Position numbers and translations under genes: made by a program. Below the pieces are notes generated by a model, which ran no database searches, was not told where the DNA came from, and worked only from the letters and a program-made list of their open reading frames with translations. From Limisphaerales bacterium (GTDB lineage Bacteria; Verrucomicrobiota; Verrucomicrobiia; Limisphaerales; JAKEEH01), in the NCBI GenBank assembly GCA_022616725.1, contig JAKEEH010000077.1:1-36043 (forward strand): a stretch of 36,043 nucleotides of DNA, given 5' to 3'. Every line of letters starts with the position of its first letter. Position 1 is the stretch's first letter. Shown here one piece after another: positions 1 to 8,516 of the stretch.

Positions 1-81
1 GGCTATTCGCCCGGCATCAAGGTCGAGCAGGGAGTGCCCCTCTTCGTCGATTGGTTCCGCGAAAATGTAGTCCGCAAATAA
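1..81 (+). CDS. C-terminal end of an NAD-dependent epimerase/dehydratase (partial)
   Basis: The first 26 codons read GYSPGIKVEQGVPLFVDWFR and six more residues before a TAA. This resembles the last helix of UDP-sugar epimerases of the extended SDR family, where a G(Y/W)-P-...-G+..FV-W(Y/F) ending is common, as in UDP-glucuronate 4-epimerases. The rest of the gene lies outside the window, so the Rossmann motif and catalytic YxxxK cannot be seen. A sugar-nucleotide epimerase would fit the flippase and glycosyltransferase genes that follow. The call rests on only 26 residues. Confidence 0.6.
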   Translation, partial: GYSPGIKVEQGVPLFVDWFRENVVRK

Positions 82-89
82 GGGGCGGC

Positions 90-1223
90 ATGGGGCAAGT
101 TGACCAGTTGCTGGAAGAACTCATCGCTCTCCCGAGTGTGAACCCCGCCTTCCTGCCGCCCGGCGATCGATTGGCCGGTGAACAACGCGTGGCCGATTAT
201 CTCGCCAGCGTGGCAAAGAAACTCGGCCTGCCGAGCGAACACGCGCCGGTTTGCCCAGGTCGCACGAATCTCCTTATCCGCCTCACGCCCACGCACACGC
301 GACGCTTGCGCATCCTCCTCGCACCGCACTTGGACACCGTTGGCGGCAGCAATTTGCCGGGCAATCTCTTCACTCCACGGCGCAAAAACGCCCGCATTTA
401 CGGACGCGGTGCCTGTGACACCAAAGGCAGCGTCGCCGCGATGTTTTCCGCGCTGTGCGCCATCGCGCGTGACAATCCTCCTCAAGAAACCGAGATCATT
501 TTCGGCGGGCTCGCGGACGAAGAATCCGGCCAGGCGGGCTCACGGCGGCTCGCTACGAATGGTTTTCGCGCCGATCTCGCGATCGTGGGCGAACCCACGC
601 AGCTCAAGATCGTCACCGCGCATAAAGGTGTCGTATGGCTTCGGCTCACGACCTCCGGCAAAGCAGCGCACGGGGCGCGGCCCGAACTCGGGCGGAATGC
701 GGTTCACGCCATGGCTCAAATCGTCGATTTGCTCGAGACGAAGTACGCCGCGCAACTTCGCCGTCACAAACATCCCCTGCTCGGCCGCGGCACGATCAAC
801 GTCGGCGCCATCCAGGGCGGGTCGCAACCAAATATCGTGCCATCGAGTTGTTCTATCATGATCGACCGCCGCACTCTCCCGGGCGAACGCGAAACGGAAG
901 TCTGCCGCGAGATCAGGCAACTCCTAAAATCGCGCAATCTCTCCGCAAAAGTCGAGTCGCTTCAAGGCGGCCCGTGCTGGTCGCTTGACACCGATCCCGC
1001 GCAACCGCTGGTCGCGAACTTTCTGTCGATTGCGGGTCAGCGCAAGCTCGCAGGCGTCGATTATTTCAGTGACGCCGCGATCCTCGCAGCCGGCGGAATT
1101 CCCAGCGTGCTTTTTGGTCCCGGTGACATTGCGCAAGCCCATACCCCTGATGAATGGATCGCCGTTGACTCGCTCGAAAGGGCCGAGCGCCTCCTTATCC
1201 GCTTTTTTCGGTCGCTCCCATGA
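90..1223 (+). CDS. M20 family metallopeptidase/deacylase (ArgE/DapE/ACY1-like)
   Basis: Predicted zinc-dependent amidohydrolase of 377 residues, the usual length for ArgE/DapE/carboxypeptidase G2 relatives. The metal-site motifs are in order: H80-x-D82 (APHLDTVGG), bridging D110 in GRGACDTKG, the general-base pair E144-E145 in LADEESG, E168 in IVGEPT, and a late His in AQAHTPDEW. The dimerisation (lid) domain lies between, around residues 175-290. The ATG at 90 was chosen because AAGGGG lies just upstream; an in-frame TTG at 51 would sit inside the preceding gene. The stop overlaps the start of the flippase gene by ATGA, so the two are probably translationally coupled. Motifs do not separate N-acetylornithine, succinyl-diaminopimelate or other N-acyl substrates. 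The nearby glycan genes leave an amino-sugar or peptide deacylase possible. Confidence 0.85.
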   Translation: MGQVDQLLEELIALPSVNPAFLPPGDRLAGEQRVADYLASVAKKLGLPSEHAPVCPGRTNLLIRLTPTHTRRLRILLAPHLDTVGGSNLPGNLFTPRRKNARIYGRGACDTKGSVAAMFSALCAIARDNPPQETEIIFGGLADEESGQAGSRRLATNGFRADLAIVGEPTQLKIVTAHKGVVWLRLTTSGKAAHGARPELGRNAVHAMAQIVDLLETKYAAQLRRHKHPLLGRGTINVGAIQGGSQPNIVPSSCSIMIDRRTLPGERETEVCREIRQLLKSRNLSAKVESLQGGPCWSLDTDPAQPLVANFLSIAGQRKLAGVDYFSDAAILAAGGIPSVLFGPGDIAQAHTPDEWIAVDSLERAERLLIRFFRSLP

Positions 1224-2506
1224 GCCGCCTCTCCTTCTTTCGCCAGAGCGGCTGGATGTTGGTAGCCGGAGTCGCCACCGGTGTCTTCATGTGGGCGGTC
1301 CACCTAATTGCGCCGCGTGGTCTCGATAAAGGGTCTTACGGCTTGTTCAACACCCTAGTACCTATCCTGAGCCTCGTGGGTGTTCCCGCCGTCGGCGTAC
1401 AGGCGATTCTCGCGCAACAGACCGCCGGCGCTTTCATCGAGACGCAGTTGCGCCAACTCCGCGGCACCGTACGCGTGCTGCTTACCGCGACATTCCTTCT
1501 CTGGCTCGCGGGCGCGGTAGCTGTTTTCATTCTGCGCGATCACCTCTTGAGAGAACTCAAGATCAATGCGTCGGCAGCGTTGTGGATCACGGTGTTCGCC
1601 GGACTTTTTCTTCTGTGGACCCCTGTTTTTTCCGGACTGCTCCAAGGGCAGCAGAATTTCCTTTGGTTCGGGTTCACCAGCATCGCCGGCGGGCTCGGTC
1701 GCTTCCTCGCTCTCTTCATCATCGTCTATCTGCTCGGTTACGGCATTACAGGGGCGATGGTGGCGGTGCTGCTCGGCATTCTGCTCTCGCTGACGCTCGC
1801 TATCTGGCAAACGCGAAACCTGTGGATCGGCCCAGCGGACAGAATAATCTGGCGCGAATGGCTCGCCGGAGTTGTTCCTCTGAGCATCGGAATCGGCGCC
1901 ACGACGTTCATCATGAATGCCGACATGATCCTCGTGCGCAACGTGTTCGAAGAAAAGACGACCGACTTCTACTCTGCGGCGGGGATTCTGGGGCGCGCTC
2001 TGGCCTATTTTGTCGGGCCCATGTCGCAGGTTATGTTCCCCAAAGTCGTGCAAAGCGCCGCGCGCGCGGAGAGAACGAATGTGGTCGCCCAAGCTCTCGG
2101 CGCGACCGCTCTCCTCGGAGGTGCCGGCGCGCTGGTTTGCACACTCGTCCCGTGGCTGCCCTTGCGCGTCGTTTATCCTCCCGAATATCAGATGATCGCG
2201 CCGCTCATCCCTTGGTTTGCATGGTGCGTGCTGCCTCTCACCCTCTCCAACGTGCTGATCAACAACCTCCTCGCACGGGGTCGCTACGGCGTGGTGCCGT
2301 GGCTCGTCATCCTCGCGCTCGGTTATGCCGCGGCTCTTTTCCTGATCTCCGGCCGCATCGATCCGTCCCAAACACTTGCCGCATTCAAAACAATCGTACG
2401 CACCCTTGGCGGTTTCGGGACCATCACGTTGGCGATCTGCGTTTGGTTCACCTGGAGAACTACGGAGCACGGCGTCCGCGGCTCGAAAGGGGCTGCGGCG
2501 ATCTGA
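1220..2506 (+). CDS. Polysaccharide flippase-like membrane protein (MOP superfamily)
   Basis: Integral membrane protein of 428 residues with about twelve hydrophobic segments spread along its length and short charged loops, typical of Wzx/MurJ-like lipid-linked oligosaccharide flippases. The N-terminus (SGWMLVAGVATGVFMWAVHL) has the first-helix pattern of PF01943/PF13440 proteins, and the helix around residues 215-240 (GIGATTFIMNADMILVRN) matches the seventh helix of this family, where an Asn and an Asp are often conserved. It would move an undecaprenyl-linked glycan from the cytoplasmic to the periplasmic face. It starts inside the stop of the M20 gene (ATGA overlap) and its 3' end overlaps the convergent GT2 gene by 47 bp. 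Partner glycosyltransferases and a Wzy polymerase are not all present, so its glycan is unknown. Confidence 0.8.
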   Translation: MSRLSFFRQSGWMLVAGVATGVFMWAVHLIAPRGLDKGSYGLFNTLVPILSLVGVPAVGVQAILAQQTAGAFIETQLRQLRGTVRVLLTATFLLWLAGAVAVFILRDHLLRELKINASAALWITVFAGLFLLWTPVFSGLLQGQQNFLWFGFTSIAGGLGRFLALFIIVYLLGYGITGAMVAVLLGILLSLTLAIWQTRNLWIGPADRIIWREWLAGVVPLSIGIGATTFIMNADMILVRNVFEEKTTDFYSAAGILGRALAYFVGPMSQVMFPKVVQSAARAERTNVVAQALGATALLGGAGALVCTLVPWLPLRVVYPPEYQMIAPLIPWFAWCVLPLTLSNVLINNLLARGRYGVVPWLVILALGYAAALFLISGRIDPSQTLAAFKTIVRTLGGFGTITLAICVWFTWRTTEHGVRGSKGAAAI

Positions 2507-3281
2507 GCTTCTTGTAGATCCATCCTTCCAATGGACGCAGTGGGCCAAGATATTTGTAGAAGGGCGTATAAACCAAACGCAAGCGAATCGCGGAAAGCAA
2601 CATGCTCACCGAGGTGCGTCCAAGCACCACTTTAGAGCCAACTTTGTCCGTCCATTCCGTCGGCACCTCAAGGATTTTGAAGCCGCCGCGCTTCAAAGCA
2701 AAAAGCAGGTTGATATCGAACGCCATATCGGTGATGCGCAGCGCTGAATGAATCTTTTCAATCGCCTCGCGTCGCATCACTTTGGCCCCGCATTGAGTGT
2801 CGCGGATATTCATGCGAAACAGGACCTGAATGATCCGGTGAAATACACGGCTGGCGAACTGTCGTCGGCTGGTTTGGGCCTGATGGAGCACCGCACCAGG
2901 AACCCAGCGCGAGCCGATGACACAGTCGGCCCGGTCGCAGTGGCGCACCAGATCGTGAAAGGCGGTCGGCGCCGTCGCGCCATCGGCATCGACATACCCG
3001 ATCAAGTCGGCTAGTGGCGCGAGCTTGAGCCCTTCAATCAGAGCCCCGCCCTTGCCGATGGGCTCCGGGAATTCCAGCGCGCTGACGGTTTTGTGGTCCG
3101 TGGCGACCCGCTTGACCACGCCGATGGTGTCGTCCACGCAGCCGTTCAGTACCACGACGAGCTGGAACTTGCCCGGATAATTGCGCTCGAAGTAACCCGC
3201 ATAGTCACGGAGCACCGGTTCGATTCTAAGCTCTTCGTTGTAGGCTGGAATCAGCAACAGAAGGCTGGGCGCAGTTTGCAT
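2460..3281 (-). CDS. GT2 family glycosyltransferase (dolichyl-phosphate glucosyl/mannosyltransferase-like)
   Basis: A 273-residue family 2 glycosyltransferase with a single GT-A domain. Visible motifs are LLLIPAYNEELRIEPVL at residues 7-23 (nucleotide binding), KGGALIEGLK about residue 83, the metal-binding YVDADGATA about residues 95-103, and an acceptor region around GSRWVPGA and DTQCGAKVMRREAI, as in eukaryotic ALG5 and bacterial DPM1-like enzymes. No transmembrane segments are obvious. It probably transfers a hexose from a nucleotide sugar to a polyprenyl phosphate. It lies 26 bp downstream of the long GreA gene on the same strand and may be co-transcribed with it. Its 3' end is convergent with the flippase gene, with a 47-bp overlap of the coding ends. 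Confidence 0.85.
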   Translation of the reverse strand: MQTAPSLLLLIPAYNEELRIEPVLRDYAGYFERNYPGKFQLVVVLNGCVDDTIGVVKRVATDHKTVSALEFPEPIGKGGALIEGLKLAPLADLIGYVDADGATAPTAFHDLVRHCDRADCVIGSRWVPGAVLHQAQTSRRQFASRVFHRIIQVLFRMNIRDTQCGAKVMRREAIEKIHSALRITDMAFDINLLFALKRGGFKILEVPTEWTDKVGSKVVLGRTSVSMLLSAIRLRLVYTPFYKYLGPLRPLEGWIYKKLRSPQPLSSRGRRAP

Positions 3282-3307
3282 CTGCAGGCGCAGGACCCAA
3301 CGGGTGT

Positions 3308-5164
3308 TTAACTCTGGAGGGAGGGCGGCGCGGATGACGACCCGCCCGGCTGCACAGGTTCAATGGCATCGATGCGAAAGCGCTTTCGTGAACCGTCCAT
3401 TTCGAATTCAATCTCTTCCCCCACTTTATGATTCAGGAGCGACTGGGCGACTGGTGAGAGATAGCTAATTGTTCCCTTCTCCGGGTCACTGTCCCAGGCT
3501 CCTAGAATCGCGAAGGCCTCCAGATGCTGATTGTGCAGGTCCGTCACCCGCACACGAGTGCCAATGCTCGCCACATCCGTGCGCGGATTCGAAAAATCGG
3601 TTCCGCGCGCGCGCACCAATTGATATTCCAACTCACCTTTGCGGCGCATGAGGATTTTCTGCATCTCTTTGGCCGCCTTATACTCATGGTTCTCCCGCAG
3701 GTCGCCGTAACTGCGGGCAATGGCAATCTCCTTCGAATTGGCCGGGATTTTTCTCTGGACCAGCTCGGTGTATTCGTGCTTCCGCCGTTCGAGACTCTGC
3801 CATGAAACGAGCAGCGGCTGCTCCTGTTTGGCTTGATCACCCGAGATCAGCGCCTGCACCGCGGGATAGCTCTTGACGATGCGCGCCAGCAGCGACCGCT
3901 TGTCCATGTCATCGAAACACGGGGAAAGCTGGAGCGCACGGGTCAGGTCTTTGATCACATCGAGATCCGCCGAGCCGATGAGTTCGACGAGCAGTTCCTG
4001 ATCGTCCAGTATAAAATCGCGCAACCGGTTCGAACGCCTCTCGTTGAACTGGTCGCGCTCCATCGCGGTCAGCATTGCTCGAAAAACTTCCGGCCCGAGG
4101 ATGTCCGCAAAAGCATCTGAGCGTTCCCTGGCCAGCCAGAGGAGCAACTCGCTGTTCGCCGTATGATGGCTGATCAGCCGCGCCAGTGTGTCTTTGAGGT
4201 CAGACAACTTGCCCTCGTGGATCAGCATCGACGCGCACTCGCCTGCCACTTTGGCGCTCAGGTTGTTCAGGTTGGCCAGAAGAGTTTCATGCCAGCGCTC
4301 AGGGTTCGCCTCTTTGAAGGATTGAAGTGTCCGACGATGCTTCGCCGCCGGTAGTTGTTCAAGGACCTGGCTGAATTTGATATTCTCCTGATTCCAGATA
4401 TTCGTCGTGGTCAACTCGCTGCCGGCGGCTGGCAAACCCGCGGCATGGCGCATCTCATCGCGAATAAAAATCGCTTCCAATGCCACGGCGGGTTGTGTGC
4501 GCTGATGCGTGGTGATATCTGCGTTAAGCGCGGCGATCATCTCATTGGCTACGCGCGCTTTGTCACCAACATCGGGGAAACTGCGCAAAGTATCATGAGC
4601 GGCAGCGACCTTCGCTTTCAGTCCTCGCGCCTGCCGAAAGTCCGCCAGCAGCCGGTCGTCGAGCGCGACCTCCTGGGATTGGTAAATGATCGGTTCGGAT
4701 TTTTTGGTCGGGATCTGAAAGTGACCGTCTTTCTTCATCTCGCGCTTTGCCACCTCCCACCACTTCTTCCAATCATCCCGAATCACATCCGGGACCAGAA
4801 CCTGTTGGATCTGTTCGAGAAGCGCGCGGCCTCCGTAGCTTTGGAGCACGAGTTTGATCAAATCCAGGTGATGCAGTGCCGCCATTTGCCGGAGCCCTTC
4901 CAGGTCAGAAGCCTTTCGGGCCAGGATATGGCTCGGGTCAATTGGCTTCAGAGACTCAGCGGCAAAACCAAGGTCCATCGTGTGCCCGGCGCGGGACTGA
5001 AAATCGATTGTGAAGCGGGCAAATACGGTATCGACACTGGTGATCTTTCCAAAACCCCAACTGCGATGAAGACAGTAGCCGCTCGTGGTCAGTTGAACCA
5101 GCGGCTCGACATGGTGCCGGTGCAACTTCCCTGTAGCGACCAACTTCTCAAACTCTTCTCTCAT
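3308..5164 (-). CDS. greA: Long GreA-type transcription elongation factor with ~455-residue N-terminal region
   Basis: A 618-residue protein whose last ~160 residues form a full Gre factor. These hold a coiled coil from about 457 to 525 with the tip motif SYGDLRENHEYKAAKE, in which D488 and E491 match the two acidic residues that Gre factors place in the RNA polymerase secondary channel to stimulate transcript cleavage. A C-terminal FKBP-like domain follows (about 530-605: GTRVRV, GTISYLSPVAQSLLNHKVGEE). Ordinary GreA is about 158 residues. The N-terminal ~455 residues are helical with no enzyme motif I recognise; Chlamydiae and Verrucomicrobia are known for such long GreA proteins. The protein ends with a short Pro/Ser tail. 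It is divergent from rsmB, with 44 bp between the starts, and precedes the GT2 gene. Confidence 0.88.
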   Translation of the reverse strand: MREEFEKLVATGKLHRHHVEPLVQLTTSGYCLHRSWGFGKITSVDTVFARFTIDFQSRAGHTMDLGFAAESLKPIDPSHILARKASDLEGLRQMAALHHLDLIKLVLQSYGGRALLEQIQQVLVPDVIRDDWKKWWEVAKREMKKDGHFQIPTKKSEPIIYQSQEVALDDRLLADFRQARGLKAKVAAAHDTLRSFPDVGDKARVANEMIAALNADITTHQRTQPAVALEAIFIRDEMRHAAGLPAAGSELTTTNIWNQENIKFSQVLEQLPAAKHRRTLQSFKEANPERWHETLLANLNNLSAKVAGECASMLIHEGKLSDLKDTLARLISHHTANSELLLWLARERSDAFADILGPEVFRAMLTAMERDQFNERRSNRLRDFILDDQELLVELIGSADLDVIKDLTRALQLSPCFDDMDKRSLLARIVKSYPAVQALISGDQAKQEQPLLVSWQSLERRKHEYTELVQRKIPANSKEIAIARSYGDLRENHEYKAAKEMQKILMRRKGELEYQLVRARGTDFSNPRTDVASIGTRVRVTDLHNQHLEAFAILGAWDSDPEKGTISYLSPVAQSLLNHKVGEEIEFEMDGSRKRFRIDAIEPVQPGGSSSAPPSLQS

Positions 5165-5208
5165 AGCTTAGATCTCGCTTGCACTCGCTCGAATGACATT
5201 ATTAAGCC

Positions 5209-6510
5209 GTGAGTGCGGAAAAACCAAGAGAAATTGCCGTCCGTATCCTCCGCCAGCACGCAGACAAAGGCGGCTTTATTGACGATTTGCTGGAGCAAGG
5301 ACTAGCGAACGCCCCTCTCGAAACTGCAGACCGCCGGTTGGTGCAGGAGCTGGTGTTTGGCACTGTACGCTGGCAAGGGACACTCGATCACTTGATTCGT
5401 CAGAAGACGGCCGGTCGAACTCAGAAACAAGCGCTGCAGATTTTGCTCCGGCTTGGATTATACCAGATTTTCTGGCTGGATCGGATTCCCGAACACGCCG
5501 CCGTCCACGAGACCGTGGAAATGGCGAAGTCACTTGGATTTGGTCCGCAGGCGGGGTTTGTCAATGCAGTGCTTCGCGGCTATTTGCGCGAGCGTGAAGG
5601 TACGATCGCGGAATTAGCTCGATTGAGGCAGCAGCAGCCTGACGTCGGATATTCGCATCCCGCGTGGCTTTGTCACCGCTGGGAAACGCGATGGGGCAGC
5701 GACGGGCTTCGTGCGCTGCTCGAATGGAACAATCGTCCGCCGCAAATGTATGCACGTCTGAACACGATCAAAACGAGCGCCGAGCAACTTGCCAGGCAAT
5801 GGGATGCCGAAGGAGTTCTATTTACTCCGCGCCAATGGGATTGGGCGCCCCAAAACGTTTCGTTTGAACTTCGTTCTCATCCGGCCCTGGCGTCTTTGCC
5901 CAGCTTCCAGCAGGGGCTATTTTACGTGCAGGACCCGAGCACACTGCTGGCGGTCAAGGCATTAGACCCAAAGCCCGGAGAAGCGATTCTTGACTTCTGT
6001 GCCGCGCCTGGGGGAAAAACAACCTATATCGCGCAGCTAATGGAGAATCGCGGCTACATCATGGCCCAGGATACCGACGTGCGACGCCGAAACATGGTGC
6101 GTGAAAATTGCGACCGCCTCGGTGTCCGCATCGTGATGTTGTCGCGCGCGACCACAACGATGAACTTTGATCTTTCAGAACCGTTCGACCGGGTACTGGT
6201 GGATGCCCCGTGCTCCAACACAGGCGTGATGCGACGGCGGGTCGATTTGCGGTGGCGGGTGCAGCCCGCGGAGCTGAAAAGGCTGGCACGAATGCAACTG
6301 CAACTCCTGGGCAAAGCCGCCACGCAAGTGAAGCCGGGCGGACGACTGGTTTACAGTACGTGCAGCCTTGAGCCTGAAGAGAATGAAGAGATCGTTCAGA
6401 ACTTCCTAGATGAGGACAAGACCTACCGCCTTGAAAACGAGCGGATGCTGCTGCCCTTCCGGGACGGGGTTGACGGCGCCTACGTCGCGCAGATGGCGCG
6501 GCATCCTTAA
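5209..6510 (+). CDS. rsmB: 16S rRNA m5C967 methyltransferase RsmB
   Basis: A 433-residue SAM-dependent RNA cytosine-5 methyltransferase. Residues 1-140 form a NusB-like RNA-binding domain (VRILRQHADKGGFIDDLL, ETVEMAKSLG). Residues 235-430 form the Rossmann methyltransferase domain: SAM motif DFCAAPGGKT at 262-271, VDAPCSNTGVMRRR with C335 of the Pro-Cys motif, and YSTCSLEPEENE with the Thr-Cys nucleophile C385. It would methylate C967 of 16S rRNA. The start is a GTG, chosen because the protein then begins at the usual distance from the NusB fold. No strong Shine-Dalgarno sequence is visible. It is divergent from the long greA gene, and the GH32 gene begins 9 bp after its stop. Confidence 0.92.
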   Translation: MSAEKPREIAVRILRQHADKGGFIDDLLEQGLANAPLETADRRLVQELVFGTVRWQGTLDHLIRQKTAGRTQKQALQILLRLGLYQIFWLDRIPEHAAVHETVEMAKSLGFGPQAGFVNAVLRGYLREREGTIAELARLRQQQPDVGYSHPAWLCHRWETRWGSDGLRALLEWNNRPPQMYARLNTIKTSAEQLARQWDAEGVLFTPRQWDWAPQNVSFELRSHPALASLPSFQQGLFYVQDPSTLLAVKALDPKPGEAILDFCAAPGGKTTYIAQLMENRGYIMAQDTDVRRRNMVRENCDRLGVRIVMLSRATTTMNFDLSEPFDRVLVDAPCSNTGVMRRRVDLRWRVQPAELKRLARMQLQLLGKAATQVKPGGRLVYSTCSLEPEENEEIVQNFLDEDKTYRLENERMLLPFRDGVDGAYVAQMARHP

Positions 6511-6519
6511 ACGACTATT

Positions 6520-7962
6520 ATGCAAGCAAATCTTTTGTGCCTTTTCGCAATCCTGAGTTTGGTGTTCCACACGGCTGGCAACACAAACGAATTGGCCGCT
6601 GAAGCAATCGCGAAAGCAATGGCGAGCGTCGAGAACGCGCGGGCGCGCGCCGAGGCGGACCCGAGCAAGCCGGTGTTTCATATCACCGCGCCAGCGAATT
6701 GGATTAACGACCCCAATGGCGCCGTTTTTCACGGCGGCTATTATCATATCTTTTATCAGCACAATCCCTATGGTGACAAATGGGGGCATATGCACTGGGG
6801 CCACGTTCGCAGCCGCGACCTCGTCAAATGGGAACGCCTGCCTATCGCGCTTTGGCCCTCGCTGGAGGCAGGCGAGGAGCACGTTTTTTCCGGTTGCGCC
6901 ACCACGAATGCCCTGGGCCAGCCGCTCGTTTTTTACACGAGCATCAAGAAGGGCAAATCAGCCACTGATTTCGCGGAGCAATGGGCAGCGATTGGCGATC
7001 CGGGATTGATTACGTGGCAAAAGCATCCGGCAAACCCGGTGTTGGCAGAAACGCTGCACGGCAGCACAAAGGTGTACGATTGGCGCGATCCGTTTGTATT
7101 CCATCACCAGGGACGCACCTTAATGGTACTCGGTGGCAATCTCAACCGAGCCAAAGGCGGACAGGCTGTCGTAACTTTGTACGAGGCGACAAATCAGGAA
7201 CTGACGAAATGGAAATATCAGGGTGTACTGTTCACGCATCCTGACACAAAGGTGAACAACATCGAATGCCCAAACTTTTTTCCGCTTAATGGAAAGTTTG
7301 TGCTGGTGGTGTCGCCGCACGGAAAAGTTGAGTATTTCGTCGGCGACTTCGATGCCCGAAACCATAGCTTTAAATGGGACAAACGAGGCTTGATCGATGG
7401 CAGCAGCACCTATTATGCGCCCAACTGCATGCTCGATCCACAGGGTCGCCGCATTATGTGGGGCTGGCTGCGGGGATTCAAAGAAGGCCTGGGTTGGAAT
7501 GGCTGCCTCTCCCTGCCACGCATCCTGAAGATCGATGCTGAGGGCAACCTGTTTCAGTCGCCAGCCCCGGAACTGAGTAATCTGCGCACCAACGAAATGC
7601 CGCTCGGCGAGATCCCACTCGAAAGCGGCACGAACTCGGTGACTGGGGACACGGCGCATACCATCGAGTTCAGCGCGGAATTAGAGTGCGTGAACCCGAA
7701 GGGTTTCGTGTTGCGCGTGATACGGCACGCCAGCCCCAAAGACGCGATCAATTTCACAGCAGAGGAACTCGAGATCACCCCTGGGACCAACCGGCTGCGA
7801 GCATTCGTCGATCGCTCTGTGGTAGAGGTTTTCGCCAACGATCGCAAATGCGTTTCTCGAATCCTGCCAGGCTTCGGCGCGCCAGAGTTGCTGGTCATTA
7901 CGCGGGATGGGAACGCATCATTGCGCAATATGGTTCTTTGGCAGATGGGGTCGATTTGGTAA
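6520..7962 (+). CDS. Secreted GH32 beta-fructosidase (levanase/invertase type)
   Basis: A 480-residue glycoside hydrolase family 32 enzyme. An N-terminal hydrophobic stretch (LLCLFAILSLVFHTAG, residues 5-20) suggests export. The five-bladed propeller carries all three catalytic signatures: WINDPNG at 61-67 with nucleophile D64, WRDP with the transition-state stabiliser D190, and IECPNFF with acid/base E249. The C-terminal beta-sandwich (from about 365) ends with the family motif RAFVDRSVVEVFAND. The enzyme should release fructose from sucrose, inulin or levan outside the cytoplasm; exo- or endo-action cannot be told from sequence alone. The gene lies 9 bp after rsmB and may be read from the same transcript, although the functions are unrelated. 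No fructose transporter or SusCD-like pair is nearby. Confidence 0.92.
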   Translation: MQANLLCLFAILSLVFHTAGNTNELAAEAIAKAMASVENARARAEADPSKPVFHITAPANWINDPNGAVFHGGYYHIFYQHNPYGDKWGHMHWGHVRSRDLVKWERLPIALWPSLEAGEEHVFSGCATTNALGQPLVFYTSIKKGKSATDFAEQWAAIGDPGLITWQKHPANPVLAETLHGSTKVYDWRDPFVFHHQGRTLMVLGGNLNRAKGGQAVVTLYEATNQELTKWKYQGVLFTHPDTKVNNIECPNFFPLNGKFVLVVSPHGKVEYFVGDFDARNHSFKWDKRGLIDGSSTYYAPNCMLDPQGRRIMWGWLRGFKEGLGWNGCLSLPRILKIDAEGNLFQSPAPELSNLRTNEMPLGEIPLESGTNSVTGDTAHTIEFSAELECVNPKGFVLRVIRHASPKDAINFTAEELEITPGTNRLRAFVDRSVVEVFANDRKCVSRILPGFGAPELLVITRDGNASLRNMVLWQMGSIW

Positions 7963-8018
7963 TTGTTGGAGGAAGGAGCCTTCTTCCCTTTCGGGACCGT
8001 GGCATTTGCTTCGACGAG

Positions 8019-8045
8019 AAAAAAGCCCGTCCCAAAAGAACGGGC
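8019..8045 (-). terminator. Rho-independent terminator of the ribosomal operon
   Basis: Read on the minus strand, the stem GCCCGT (8045-8040) pairs with ACGGGC (8030-8025) around a nine-base loop and is followed directly by six T (8024-8019). It sits 27 bp past the rplQ stop, where the operon should end. In the plus direction only CTTTC follows the stem, so it is a weak terminator for the convergent GH32 gene. Confidence 0.85.
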
Positions 8046-8071
8046 CTTTCAATTGAAATGCGCGCGCTGAG

Positions 8072-8482
8072 TTACTTCGCCGCTTCGGCCTTCTTCTCTT
8101 TCTTTGGAGCTTCCGGCTCGTTAATTGGCACATCCACCCACTCCAGGATCGCCCGCTGTGCGGCATCGCCCTGCCGCTCGCCGAGACGGGTGATGCGGGT
8201 GTAACCACCGCTGCGCTCCTTCTGAGTTGGCGCGATTTCATTGAAGAGAATGCGAACCGCGTCTTCCTGATGGAGTCGCGCGGCTGCGAGGCGGCGATCG
8301 TGGATCGTGCCGCTTTTGCCCAACGTCACCATTTTTTCGGCGACGGACCGCGCAGCTTTGGCTTTGGCCACGGTTGTCGTAACTCGCTTGTGCCTGATCA
8401 AGCTGCAAACGAGGTTCGCGAGCATGGCATTACGATGCTCGAAGGTCCGTCCCAGTTTCGCGGTTCGTTTACGATGTCGCAT
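8072..8482 (-). CDS. rplQ: 50S ribosomal protein bL17
   Basis: A 136-residue bL17. The conserved N-terminus MRHRKRTAKLGRTFEHRNAM and the following LVCSLIRHKRVTTTVAKAKA are clear. The ATG at 8482 reproduces the standard bL17 N-terminus, although an in-frame TTG two codons upstream is closer to the AAGGAGG at 8496-8502. A Lys/Ala-rich tail (EAPKKEKKAEAAK) extends past the core. It is the last gene of the operon, directly downstream of rpoA as in most bacteria. Its ribosome binding site lies inside a small hairpin whose sequence is repeated before rpoA. Confidence 0.95.
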   Translation of the reverse strand: MRHRKRTAKLGRTFEHRNAMLANLVCSLIRHKRVTTTVAKAKAARSVAEKMVTLGKSGTIHDRRLAAARLHQEDAVRILFNEIAPTQKERSGGYTRITRLGERQGDAAQRAILEWVDVPINEPEAPKKEKKAEAAK

Positions 8483-8492
8483 AGTCAAAACA

Positions 8493-8511
8493 GCCCCTCC
8501 TTACGTCGGGG
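8493..8511 (-). promoter_or_regulatory. Hairpin containing the Shine-Dalgarno sequence of rplQ, copy 1 of a 19-base repeat
   Basis: On the minus strand the rpoA-rplQ spacer reads CCCCGACGTAAGGAGGGGC. The CCCC and GGGG ends can pair, and the loop GACGTAAGGA plus the first stem base carries AAGGAG, so pairing would partly mask the ribosome binding site. An almost identical 19-base sequence (one difference) occurs at 9624-9642 in the rpsD-rpoA spacer. A regulatory role is inference; the sequence identity and stem are seen directly. Confidence 0.45.
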
Positions 8512-8516
8512 TCAGA

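Noticed and set aside
1355-2548. 397-codon open frame on the minus strand
   Set aside because: It is antisense to the flippase gene, has an improbable composition (many Arg, Glu, Asp, His) and no motif. The plus strand has a clear membrane-protein pattern.
5165-5208. Promoter pair between the long greA and rsmB
   Set aside because: The gap is only 44 bp, and the TTGCAC/CATTAT pair on the plus strand has a 12-base spacing, too short for a housekeeping promoter.
4355-5212. 285-codon open frame on the plus strand
   Set aside because: It is antisense to the N-terminal part of the long GreA gene and has no recognisable domain. It is a by-product of GC-biased third positions.
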